A stretch of DNA of 64,000 nucleotides from Clostridiales bacterium (GTDB lineage: Bacteria; Bacillota; Clostridia; Oscillospirales; Oscillospiraceae): the NCBI GenBank assembly GCA_902362775.1, contig CABIXV010000001.1, positions 296,768-360,767 of the forward strand, read 5' to 3'. Positions 44,065 through 51,015 of the stretch are shown here, in pieces. The notes beneath the pieces were generated by a model that saw nothing but the letters and a program-made list of their open reading frames with translations, was not told the DNA's origin and ran no database searches. Each line of letters begins with the position of its first letter. Within the stretch, counting starts at the first letter, position 1. Position numbers and translations under genes: made by a program.

Positions 44065-44778
44065 TTATAACAGCTGATACATGGGACGGCCCTGCCGACG
44101 CTCTGTCTCCATCAGGGACACCACGTCCCCGTCCACGAAGATCAGATGGTCCTCCAGCGTCACCCCAGCGGGCAGCAGGGCGCTGCGGATGACATCAGTG
44201 GCCTGCCAGTCGGCGTCGGAGGGAAGGGCCAGATTGCTGATGTGGTTATGGGCCAGATACAGCCTGGAGGCACGCAGACCCACCGCCTCCTCCAAAATAC
44301 GCCGGATATTGATGTCACAGGCAGAGATGCTGCCCTCTGACACCAGTCGGACCCCCAGGGCCTTTCGCTTGCTGTCCAGGAAGAGGCCATAGACCATCTC
44401 GTTTCTCGCCCCAAAAAAATAGGGACCCAGGAGCTCCTCAGCCTGGTGGATGCTGTTGATAATCTTTCCCAGGTCGCTCCTGTCCATCTGGTAGCGCCTG
44501 CCCAGAGCGGGGATAAGCCGCAGCAGAAGCGCGGTGTGCTCCCCCACCCCCAGCACCTTTGTCAGCTCGTCCACCGAGGCGTCCAACACCCCAGCCAGAG
44601 AGCCAAAGCGGTCGATCAGGTCGTGGGCGATGGCGTTCACATCCCCCTGGGGAATGGCGTAAAACAACAGCAGCTCCAGCACCCTGTGATCCGGCCAGCC
44701 CTCCAACCCACGGGTCAGAAATTCTGTTTTCATCCGCTGCCGGTGGCCGGCATGGCGGTGCTTTCCTTGTTCTGCCAT
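44065..44778 (-). CDS. radC: RadC/JAB domain DNA repair protein
   Basis: 237 residues. An N-terminal helix-hairpin-helix region (LIDRFGSLAGVLDASVDELT, GVGEHTALLLRLIPAL) is followed by the JAB domain with LAHNHISNLALPSDADWQAT, the H-x-H-x(n)-S-x-x-D metal site. The name comes from an old E. coli allele; the true function in DNA metabolism is unclear. The ATG follows AAAGGAATAGGTCCC. Read on its own or with the next small gene, 5 bases upstream. Confidence 0.94.
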   Translation of the reverse strand: MAEQGKHRHAGHRQRMKTEFLTRGLEGWPDHRVLELLLFYAIPQGDVNAIAHDLIDRFGSLAGVLDASVDELTKVLGVGEHTALLLRLIPALGRRYQMDRSDLGKIINSIHQAEELLGPYFFGARNEMVYGLFLDSKRKALGVRLVSEGSISACDINIRRILEEAVGLRASRLYLAHNHISNLALPSDADWQATDVIRSALLPAGVTLEDHLIFVDGDVVSLMETERRQGRPMYQLL

Positions 44779-44783
44779 GGGAC

Positions 44784-45059
44784 CTATTCCTTTCCCTCAG
44801 TACCTTGCCCCTCAGCCTGGGACATCAGCTCCCCATAGTCTACCAGCATTTTTTTACATATCCCGCACCAGAACGCACTTGGCCGCTGTGCCCACACAGC
44901 GCCAAAGGACTCCGGAGGCAGCAAAATGGCGTGCTTTTTCTTCAGGACAGCCTTGGTCCAGAGCTTGGGAGGCACCTCCCCGGCCGGTAGAATATAGCTG
45001 TCTCCCCGGTCGTGGAACGTCCCTTCCAGCATTGATCCGCCACAGTATGGACAGTTCAT
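44784..45059 (-). CDS. Small zinc-ribbon protein (DUF6487-like)
   Basis: 91 residues. The first ten residues MNCPYCGGSM and a second pair FWCGICKKMLVDY form a likely zinc ribbon; the segment between (GTFHDRGDSYILPAGEVPPK) is the pattern of DUF6487-type proteins. Function unknown. I use the ATG at 45057-45059 after GGAGGTGCTGG. It follows pyrE and ends 5 bases before radC. Confidence 0.8.
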   Translation of the reverse strand: MNCPYCGGSMLEGTFHDRGDSYILPAGEVPPKLWTKAVLKKKHAILLPPESFGAVWAQRPSAFWCGICKKMLVDYGELMSQAEGQGTEGKE

Positions 45060-45091
45060 TCCAGCACCTCCAATCAAAGGCTCTCTCAGCC

Positions 45092-45285
45092 CTTGGCTCC
45101 GTACTCTGCCAGGTACGCCTCCATTCAAAATGCGGGTTTTTCTCCTGCGGGAAAAACATATGCGCTTCGCACACCGCATTTTCAGGGGGGACCAGTTACC
45201 CCCTGATGCCCCCCATGCTCTCCAAGGGGACGGGGGGTTATAGGTTTATGCTTTGGCCCCGTACTCCGCCAGGTAGGCTTCCATT
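45092..45285. repeat. Duplicated pyrE 3' end flanking a cruciform element
   Basis: The last 34 bases before the pyrE end (45252-45285) recur at 45092-45125 with five mismatches, 160 bases apart and in the same direction; the copy reads M-E-A-Y-L-A-E-Y-G-A-K-G-stop. Between the copies AAAATGCGG pairs with CCGCATTTT, enclosing two smaller hairpins (GTTTTTC/GAAAAAC, and GTGCG/CGCAT), and G-runs and C-runs follow. There is no ORF of its own in the gap between pyrE and the zinc-ribbon gene. Confidence 0.8.
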
Positions 45286-45920
45286 TTAGCCTTCATCTCG
45301 TCGTCAATATAGACTTTGCCATCCACAGGGTTATTATGGAGGAAGGCGATGACCTCCCGGACGGTAACGATGGGGTAAACCTGGATACCATAGTCCTGGC
45401 GCAGCTCATCCAGGGTGGAGCAGTCCCGGGTGCCCCGCTCCATCCGGTCCACCGACACGAACAGGGCCTTCATGTTGACCTTGGCCACATGCTTAAACAG
45501 CTCGATAGACTCCCGGACGGCGGTGCCAGCGGTGACCACGTCCTCAATAATGGCCACATCATCTCCGTCCTGTGGCTTGTAGCCCACCATGGAACCACCC
45601 TCGCCGTGGTCCTTGGCCTCCTTGCGGTTGAAGCAGTAAGGCAGGTCCCGGTCATAGTTCCGGTACAGAGAGGCCGCAGCGGACACCGCCAGAGGGATCC
45701 CCTTGTAGGCGGGGCCGAACAGGCAGGTGATTCCCTCCGGCATATGCTCCTGAATGCAGGCGGCGTAGTAGTCTCCCAGCTTGGCCGCCTGGGCCCCGGT
45801 CTTGTAGTTCCCGGTGTTGACGAAATAAGGGGTCTTCCGTCCGGACTTCGTGGTAAAATCCCCAAAGGTAAGCACGCCGGAGCGCACCATAAATGTGATA
45901 AATTCCTCTTTGTATGTCAT
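45246..45920 (-). CDS. pyrE: Orotate phosphoribosyltransferase
   Basis: 224 residues; makes OMP from orotate and PRPP in pyrimidine synthesis. The N-terminal FITFMVRSGVLTFGDFTTKSG (split here as read), GPAYKGIPLAVSAAASL, and the PRPP-binding loop IIEDVVTAGTAVRESIE identify the enzyme. The ATG follows AAGAGGTCGAAACG. Its last 12 codons have a duplicate 160 bases downstream. Other pyr genes are not in the window. Confidence 0.96.
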   Translation of the reverse strand: MTYKEEFITFMVRSGVLTFGDFTTKSGRKTPYFVNTGNYKTGAQAAKLGDYYAACIQEHMPEGITCLFGPAYKGIPLAVSAAASLYRNYDRDLPYCFNRKEAKDHGEGGSMVGYKPQDGDDVAIIEDVVTAGTAVRESIELFKHVAKVNMKALFVSVDRMERGTRDCSTLDELRQDYGIQVYPIVTVREVIAFLHNNPVDGKVYIDDEMKAKMEAYLAEYGAKA

Positions 45921-45971
45921 CGTTTCGACCTCTTTTCTCCAGTTTGCCCGGCACAGGCCGGAAATCGTATT

Positions 45972-46000
45972 ATTATATCATTTTTCCTCCCCAGATACAA
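45972..46000 (-). promoter_or_regulatory. Sigma-A promoter of pyrE
   Basis: On the minus strand TTGTAT (45995-46000), 17 bases, TATAAT (45972-45977), 52 bases before the pyrE start. Confidence 0.7.
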
Positions 46001-46057
46001 GAAATCGCCGTCTTTTTTCATCCGGATTTTTCTTCGGCTTTTTTACAGTGTCTGTAC

Positions 46058-46086
46058 TTTACGGTTCGGGCCAGGTTTGATATAAT
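46058..46086 (+). promoter_or_regulatory. Promoter of the second KdpDE-like two-component system
   Basis: TTTACG (46058-46063), 17 bases, TATAAT (46081-46086), 62 bases before the start at 46149. A second TTTACA lies at 46042-46047; the same hexamer is present in the promoters at 48131-48184, which suggests feedback by the regulator at 47329. Confidence 0.65.
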
Positions 46087-46148
46087 ATTTTTGCCCAATG
46101 CCTCCGCTCCTCTGTGGCGGCAGGGTCCCGGAAGGAGAGAGAATAGAT

Positions 46149-47336
46149 ATGTCCGCCCTGACGCAGCGATGCAAAGCCCTCTTTGGCTATATGGACCAGT
46201 TGGTCCACCGAATACCTTCGGTCCCCCGGGATATCCTAACCACTGCTCTTCTGCTGTACGCCGCCTACTGGACCAGCGGCATTCTGATCTCCCACACCGG
46301 CGGGGAAAACAATTCCGCCCTGGTATTCGTGTTGGCAGTGGTGTGCATCTCCTTTTTTACCACCGGCTATGCCTATGGGATCACCGCCTCCATCATAGGG
46401 ACCTTCTGCATCAACTACTTTTTTATGGTCCCCTATTCCGCCTTTTCCTTGAGTCATACGGGTTACCCGGTGGCTATGCTGTCCATGGTGGCTATCTCCT
46501 GTATCGTGTGCGCCCTTACTTCCCGGGTCAAGCAGCAGGCCATTGAGGCTGTCCGCCGGGAAAAGAACACCAAGACCCTCTATGAGATGAATGAAAAGCT
46601 CAACGCGGAAAAAGCGGCCATCCAGTTACAGTCCGCCAGGGAAACAATACGGGGCAACATCCTACGCGCCGTGTCCCATGATCTGCGCACCCCTCTGACC
46701 GCCATCTCCGGCGCCGCCTCTGTCCTTCTGTCCAGCGAGGACATCCTCCGGTCAGAAAAAAACGCCTCCCTTGCCAACGATATCAAGGCAGACGCTGATG
46801 CTCTGATCGTCATGGTGGAAAATCTGCTGTCCGTCACCCGAATTCAAGACGGCACCATACCCCTGAAAAAGCGGGAGGAGATGTTGGAGGAGGTGGCGGG
46901 GGACGCCATTCTGACCACCCGGCGCCGGTTCCCCAACTGTCATGTGGATCTGGAGCTGTCCGAGGATATCTTATACCTACCTATGGAGCCCATGCTCATC
47001 AAGCAGGTGATGGTCAACCTGCTGGAGAACGCGGTCCGCCACTCCGGCAGCCAGTCCGGCATCCTGCTCAATCTGTTCCGTCAGGACGAGTGGGCAGTGG
47101 TGGAGGTCCGGGACCACGGCAAAGGACTGCCCCCGGAGGTGTGTCAGGCCGTCCAGTCTGGCCGGCCTCTGTCCCGAGATCTGAACGGGGATTCCACCCG
47201 CGGGATGGGCATTGGTCTGTCTGTCTGTCAAAGCATCATCAAGGCCCACAACGGCTTTTTTGCCGCGGGCAACGCCCCGGAGGGCGGAGCGGTGATCCGC
47301 TTCGGCCTCCCCATGAAGGAGTCTGACCATGAATGA
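46149..47336 (+). CDS. KdpD-like sensor histidine kinase without the Usp module
   Basis: About 395 residues. A short N-terminal part leads to four membrane helices of the DUF4118 (KdpD) type (about 25-125; DILTTALLLYAAYWTSGILI, FMVPYSAFSLSHTGYPV). HisKA follows with VSHDLRTPLTAISGAA (phosphorylated His), then the ATPase domain with NLLENAVRHSGS, DHGKGLPPEV and RGMGIGLSVCQSII. The N-terminal KdpD and Usp domains of true KdpD are absent. The ATG at 46149 follows AAGGAGAGAATAG. It overlaps the response regulator by 8 bases. Its signal is unknown; K+ or osmotic signals are possible. Confidence 0.93.
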   Translation: MSALTQRCKALFGYMDQLVHRIPSVPRDILTTALLLYAAYWTSGILISHTGGENNSALVFVLAVVCISFFTTGYAYGITASIIGTFCINYFFMVPYSAFSLSHTGYPVAMLSMVAISCIVCALTSRVKQQAIEAVRREKNTKTLYEMNEKLNAEKAAIQLQSARETIRGNILRAVSHDLRTPLTAISGAASVLLSSEDILRSEKNASLANDIKADADALIVMVENLLSVTRIQDGTIPLKKREEMLEEVAGDAILTTRRRFPNCHVDLELSEDILYLPMEPMLIKQVMVNLLENAVRHSGSQSGILLNLFRQDEWAVVEVRDHGKGLPPEVCQAVQSGRPLSRDLNGDSTRGMGIGLSVCQSIIKAHNGFFAAGNAPEGGAVIRFGLPMKESDHE

Positions 47337-48036
47337 AAAACGACTGATCCTGGTCATCGAGGACGAGCACGCCATCAGCAACTTTATCTGCCGCGCGCTG
47401 GCCGCCAATGACTATAAGGCCATCCCCGCCTCCAGCGGCAAGGAGGGGCTTTCCCTGTTCTTCTCCCACAGCCCCGACCTGGTCCTGCTGGACCTGGGAC
47501 TGCCCGATATGGACGGGCTGGAGGTGCTGGAACAGCTCAGCGACCTGCCCCGAGAGGTCCCTGTCATCATCATCTCCGCCCGTGACCGCGAGTCGGAGAA
47601 GGTTCGCGCTCTGGACATGGGGGCGGATGATTATGTGGTAAAGCCCTTCGGCGTGTCCGAGCTGCTGGCCCGTATCCGCACCACGCTCCGCCGGGCGGAT
47701 CGTTTGAAGATGTCCCAGGGCGCCCAGAGGGACGTGTATCAGGTCCAGGACCTTGTGGTGGATATCACGAAGCACCAGGTGCTGTTAGCAGGAGAGCAGA
47801 TCCACTTCACCCAAAATGAATTCAAGATTTTGGAGCTGCTGTGCATCCACGCCGGGAAGGTGCTCACCTACGATTTTATTTTGGAGCACGTCTGGGGGCC
47901 CTACGGCGGCAACAATAACAATCAGATTCTGCGGGTCAACATGGCCAATATCCGCCGAAAGCTAAAGGAGGATCCCTCCAAGCCCAAATATATCCACACC
48001 GAGCTTGGCATTGGCTACCGTATGCTGGAGGATTGA
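47329..48036 (+). CDS. OmpR/KdpE-family response regulator
   Basis: 235 residues. The receiver domain has VIEDEHA, the phosphoacceptor Asp in LLDLGLPDMDG, and DDYVVKPFG; the winged-helix domain has IHFTQNEFKILELL and IHTELGIGYRML. It is a close relative of the KdpE at 16837. It overlaps the kinase gene by 8 bases. The two promoters at 48131-48184 and 48448-48502 carry a common motif and lie directly downstream, so they may be its targets. Confidence 0.94.
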   Translation: MNEKRLILVIEDEHAISNFICRALAANDYKAIPASSGKEGLSLFFSHSPDLVLLDLGLPDMDGLEVLEQLSDLPREVPVIIISARDRESEKVRALDMGADDYVVKPFGVSELLARIRTTLRRADRLKMSQGAQRDVYQVQDLVVDITKHQVLLAGEQIHFTQNEFKILELLCIHAGKVLTYDFILEHVWGPYGGNNNNQILRVNMANIRRKLKEDPSKPKYIHTELGIGYRMLED

Positions 48037-48130
48037 CCCCACCAGCAGAGCAGGCAGACCTTAGAGCAGCCCCGGAGCGGGTCTCTCCCTCCGGAGCTGT
48101 TTTTGTCCCCCGACGGTGATTAACGGTTTC

Positions 48131-48184
48131 TTTACATCTTCCTTTCTTTCATTTACACCCATTTCACTCCCCCGATGCTATAAT
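48131..48184 (+). promoter_or_regulatory. Promoter of the candidate sRNA with paired TTTACA boxes
   Basis: TATAAT at 48179-48184; TTTACACCCATTT at 48152-48164 starts exactly 27 bases upstream of it, and another TTTACA (48131-48136) lies 21 bases further. No normal -35 hexamer sits at the right distance (that position reads ACACCC), which points to an activator-dependent promoter. The same 27-base arrangement recurs at 48470-48502. Confidence 0.6.
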
Positions 48185-48189
48185 ACAGG

Positions 48190-48413
48190 TAGGAGCTATT
48201 CCCACGCGAAGGCAGACAGTGAATACTTCTCTGCCCGCATCATCCGGGTTTCCTCACTTTTCCCGGACCCTTTCTCTCTCCGGCTGACGCCCCTTTCTCT
48301 CTCCCGAAAGCGGTCTGTCAGCCAGCACACACGGACAGCCGCTTCCGCCAAAGCCGGCTGTCCACCTAACATTGGGCCCCCGGTTTCACAGTATGGGACC
48401 GGGGTTTTTTTAT
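48190..48413 (+). ncRNA. Candidate small RNA downstream of the second KdpDE-like pair
   Basis: A promoter (TATAAT 48179-48184) and a strong terminator (48375-48413) enclose about 220 bases with no ATG and no ORF with good coding signal. The region is rich in C and T and carries the direct repeat CCCTTTCTCTCTCC (48269-48282 and 48290-48303 approximately), which is complementary to GGAGAG-type ribosome sites, as in base-pairing sRNAs of Gram-positive bacteria. A weak GTG frame of 22 codons (48220 on) is possible but has a poor ribosome site. No known sRNA family is recognised. Confidence 0.5.
48375..48413 (+). terminator. Terminator of the candidate sRNA
   Basis: CCCCGGT pairs with ACCGGGG around a 13-base loop and is followed by a T7 run. 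Confidence 0.8.
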
Positions 48414-48469
48414 TGCCGGAGAGGCGTAAATGCCTCCTTGTCAACTTTTTAATCTGGACCTCCTTTTCG

Positions 48470-48502
48470 TTAACACCCATTTAATTTCTTCTCTGCTATA
48501 AT
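48470..48502 (+). promoter_or_regulatory. Promoter of the PH-like protein gene, twin of the sRNA promoter
   Basis: TTAACACCCATTT (48470-48482) starts 27 bases before TATAAT (48497-48502), the same motif and spacing as at 48152-48184. The -35 position again lacks a sigma-A hexamer. Confidence 0.6.
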
Positions 48503-48537
48503 CAGGATACAAACAACACAAGGAGGCAATGTACATC

Positions 48538-49095
48538 ATGGACACCCGTTTGAAAAACATCCTCTGGGAAGGAGAAGAAGTCCGCTGGTCTGGCCGCCCC
48601 AAGCCCTTCTCCCTGTTCGATCACGACAGCAAAAATTCGATTCTGCTCACCTGGATCGTTTCCGCCCTGGTTCTGGCAGCAGTCATTGTCCTGATGGTCT
48701 TCAGCTCTATTACTGGCACCCGCTCCTTCACCGATGTCCTTATTATGGCCATCGTAGCCCTGTTTCTACCTGTGGCCCTCTCCGCTCGGCCCTTCATGGA
48801 TAAAAAGTGCCTGGAAAAGAACACGCTCTATGCCATCACCAATTTCCGCATCATCGCCTTGGTCAAGGGTGAGGTGATGTACCTCCCCCTGGTCAAAGGG
48901 ATCAAGACCGCCGTTCAATCCCACGAAGATGGCTTCGGCAGCCTTCGCTTCGGTGAGCTGGTCGGCAAGCCCGCCAAGAAAAGCCGTGACCACGCCGTGA
49001 TTGGCATGCGAAATGTGGACAGCAGAGAAGATATGGCCGGTCTGATGTTCTATCACATCGATCAGCCCGGCCAGCTGCTTCGTTATCTAGCTTGA
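48538..49095 (+). CDS. Small membrane protein with a PH-like domain
   Basis: About 185 residues. An N-terminal part with ILWEGEEVRWSGRPKPFSLF is followed by two membrane helices (LLTWIVSALVLAAVIVLMVF and VLIMAIVALFLPVALSA) and then a domain with TLYAITNFRIIALVKGEVMY, the pattern of bacterial PH domains (a test for YxVTNxR). The function is unknown. I use ATG 48538 because AAGGAGG lies 11 bases upstream; the earlier ATG 48529 is too close to it. Its promoter is shared in design with the sRNA, so it may belong to the regulon of the KdpE-like regulator. Confidence 0.8.
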   Translation: MDTRLKNILWEGEEVRWSGRPKPFSLFDHDSKNSILLTWIVSALVLAAVIVLMVFSSITGTRSFTDVLIMAIVALFLPVALSARPFMDKKCLEKNTLYAITNFRIIALVKGEVMYLPLVKGIKTAVQSHEDGFGSLRFGELVGKPAKKSRDHAVIGMRNVDSREDMAGLMFYHIDQPGQLLRYLA

Positions 49096-49200
49096 TGTCC
49101 GGCGCTCCCCTCTCCCACTTTGCCGGACAATTCTTCCCTTATTTGGCCTTGGGATGATCTTCTTCTCTCCTTTTCATCCCCTATCCGGCCAAACCCTTTT

Positions 49201-49239
49201 GGACAGTCCCTCCTCTCCCTGGGACTGTCCTCTCTTTTT
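49201..49239 (+). terminator. Terminator of the PH-like protein gene
   Basis: A perfect 10-bp stem (49201-49210 with 49221-49230), 10-base loop and TCTCTTTTT. Confidence 0.85.
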
Positions 49240-49241
49240 CA

Positions 49242-49277
49242 AAAAATGACCCAGGCCTTTGGGCCTGGGTCATTTTT
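49242..49277 (-). terminator. Terminator of the spoIIA operon, bidirectional
   Basis: A 16-bp perfect inverted repeat (49242-49257 with 49262-49277) with T-runs on both strands, directly after the sigF stop. Confidence 0.9.
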
Positions 49278-49282
49278 CCTTT

Positions 49283-49999
49283 TTATGGGACCAATTCCTG
49301 ACGTAGGCGGTCCAGCGCCCGACGCTCCAACCGGGATACCTGGACCTGAGACACGCCCAACACCCGCGCCGTCTGAACCTGGGTCATTCCTCGGTAGTAC
49401 CGCAGCAGCAGCACCTGCTGTTCCCGCTCCGGCAGGGTGGAAAGGGCGGTGCGGAGTGTGAGCCGCTCCACCAGCCCTTCCTCTTCGCCTCCGGCAGTAA
49501 GCAGGCCCTCCAGGGTCAATCCCCCATCTCCGGTTTCCGCCTGAAGGGAGATAACAGGTTCCGCCGCGGTCTCCGCCGAGGCAATCTCCTCCGGAGACAA
49601 CCCGGTGTCCTGGGCCAATTCAGACAGGGTTGGCTCCCGGCCCAGTTGGGTGGAAAGCTTACTCCTGGCATTCCGGACTGACATCCCCCGCTCCTTCAGC
49701 CCCCGGCTCACCTTCACCGGCCCGTCATCCCGGAGGAATCTCCGGATCTCTCCGGCAATCTTGGGGACCGCGTAGGTAGAAAACTGAGTGCCATAGGACT
49801 GGTCAAAGCCGCGGACCGCCTTCAGAAAGCCCAGGCACCCCAACTGATACAGGTCGTCCGGCTCCACACCTCGGCCGTAATACCGCCGAACTACGCTCCA
49901 GATCAGACCGTTGTTCTCCTCCAGCACCTGTTCACAGGCCCGGCTGTCCCCATTTCGGGCCGCTTCCAGCAGATCCAGGTCGGAGAGAGTGCCGCTCAC
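49283..49999 (-). CDS. sigF: RNA polymerase sporulation sigma factor SigF
   Basis: 238 residues, the first forespore-specific sigma factor. Region 2 shows DDLYQLGCLGFLKAVRGFD and TQFSTYAVPKIAGEIRRFLR, region 3 has KVSRGLKERGMSVRNARSKL and region 4 has LPEREQQVLLLRYYRGMTQVQ followed by GVSQVQVSRLERRAL. The start codon overlaps the spoIIAB stop by 4 bases (ATGA). The anti-sigma factor SpoIIAB holds it inactive until SpoIIAA releases it. Confidence 0.97.
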   Translation of the reverse strand: MSGTLSDLDLLEAARNGDSRACEQVLEENNGLIWSVVRRYYGRGVEPDDLYQLGCLGFLKAVRGFDQSYGTQFSTYAVPKIAGEIRRFLRDDGPVKVSRGLKERGMSVRNARSKLSTQLGREPTLSELAQDTGLSPEEIASAETAAEPVISLQAETGDGGLTLEGLLTAGGEEEGLVERLTLRTALSTLPEREQQVLLLRYYRGMTQVQTARVLGVSQVQVSRLERRALDRLRQELVP

Positions 50000-50433
50000 C
50001 GCCCAGCCCGGCGGGCGATCTTCCGCCGCATGGTCACAGTGGTCCCCTTACCGGGGGCAGAGCGGACCTTCAGCGTGTCCATAAAGCTCTCCATAATGGT
50101 GAAGCCCATTCCGGACCGCTCCTCGTTCCCTGTGGTAAACAGTGGTGTCCTGGCCTGGTCCACATCAGCGATCCCCACTCCCCAGTCCCGGATGACGATT
50201 TCCAAGCTGTGATCCTCCCGCAGACGCAGCTTCATGGCGATTTTGCCAATGGTGTCTGGATAGGCGTGGACGATGGCGTTGGTCACCGCCTCGCTGACCG
50301 CGGTCTTCACGTCGTTGACCTCCTCCAGCGTGGGGTCAAGCTGGGCGGCGAAGCAGGCCGCCGCCGCCCGCGCGAAGCCCTCGTTGGCGGAGCGGCTGGG
50401 AAATTCCAGATTCACATGATTTTCAATTTTCAT
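49996..50433 (-). CDS. spoIIAB: Anti-sigma F factor
   Basis: 145 residues, GHKL kinase that binds SigF and phosphorylates SpoIIAA. The N box has AVSEAVTNAIVHAYPD, G1 is IRDWGVGIADVDQA and the lid and G2 region is ERSGMGFTIMESFMD. I use ATG 50431-50433 (MKIENHVNLEF), the family start, with AAGGAGG upstream. It lies in the order spoIIAA-spoIIAB-sigF. Confidence 0.97.
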   Translation of the reverse strand: MKIENHVNLEFPSRSANEGFARAAAACFAAQLDPTLEEVNDVKTAVSEAVTNAIVHAYPDTIGKIAMKLRLREDHSLEIVIRDWGVGIADVDQARTPLFTTGNEERSGMGFTIMESFMDTLKVRSAPGKGTTVTMRRKIARRAGR

Positions 50434-50473
50434 ATTATGTAGGTCCTCCTTCGTGCAGGGCGGGCCGCCCCCT

Positions 50474-50779
50474 CTATTCAAATCGGATGATACGCTGGAG
50501 GCCGGCGGCCCGGAACACCTTTTCCGCCTGCCCCGGCGTGTTGATCACCCGCATGGCTCCTCTCACCTGGCCCATCCGGCGGTGTGCCCGCAGCAGCACG
50601 GCGATGCCGGAGCTGTCGGTAAAGGTCAACCCTCCCAGGTCCAGAGTCAGTTCCCTGGGCAGTGCGGCGTCGATCCTCCGGTCCAGCTCCTCCATCACCG
50701 CTTTGGCCCCATGGTGATCCAGCTCTCCCGTCACCGCCGCGGTCAGCCGGCGCTCCTCTTCAGTGCAGTTCACAGGCAT
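50474..50779 (-). CDS. spoIIAA: Anti-sigma F factor antagonist
   Basis: 101 residues, STAS domain. LTFTDSSGIAVLLRAHRRMG holds the Ser phosphorylated by SpoIIAB; LTLDLGGL precedes it, as in the family. Dephosphorylated SpoIIAA frees SigF in the forespore. Slightly shorter than the B. subtilis protein (117). First gene of the operon; the spoIIAB start is 40 bases after its stop. AAAGGAG precedes the ATG. Confidence 0.96.
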   Translation of the reverse strand: MPVNCTEEERRLTAAVTGELDHHGAKAVMEELDRRIDAALPRELTLDLGGLTFTDSSGIAVLLRAHRRMGQVRGAMRVINTPGQAEKVFRAAGLQRIIRFE

Positions 50780-50838
50780 TTCTTGTGGCTCCTTTCCAGG
50801 GGAAGGCAGACGGCCGCCCCTATGTCCCAGATGGTTTG

Positions 50839-50867
50839 ATTATAGGACAGGCCCTCTGTCATATCCT
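50839..50867 (-). promoter_or_regulatory. Candidate sigma-H promoter of the spoIIA operon
   Basis: On the minus strand AGGATAT (50861-50867) matches the sigma-H -35 pattern AGGAWWW and TATAAT (50839-50844) follows after 16 bases. The -10 does not fit the sigma-H pattern well, so this is tentative. Confidence 0.3.
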
Positions 50868-50947
50868 GCCTCTTTCTGTCTGTTGACAGTATTTCCCTCC
50901 TTTTCCGTTGTCATTCCTTCCCTATCTTTTGGGGTAAAATTTTTTAT

Positions 50948-50976
50948 TTTACAAATTTTGTATTTTGCCGTATAGT
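50948..50976 (+). promoter_or_regulatory. Sigma-A promoter of the MATE transporter gene
   Basis: TTTACA (50948-50953), 17 bases, TATAGT (50971-50976), 40 bases before the GTG start. Confidence 0.7.
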
Positions 50977-51015
50977 AGTATGCGAAGAACGATTGACAAC
51001 AGGAGGCGCTTTCGG

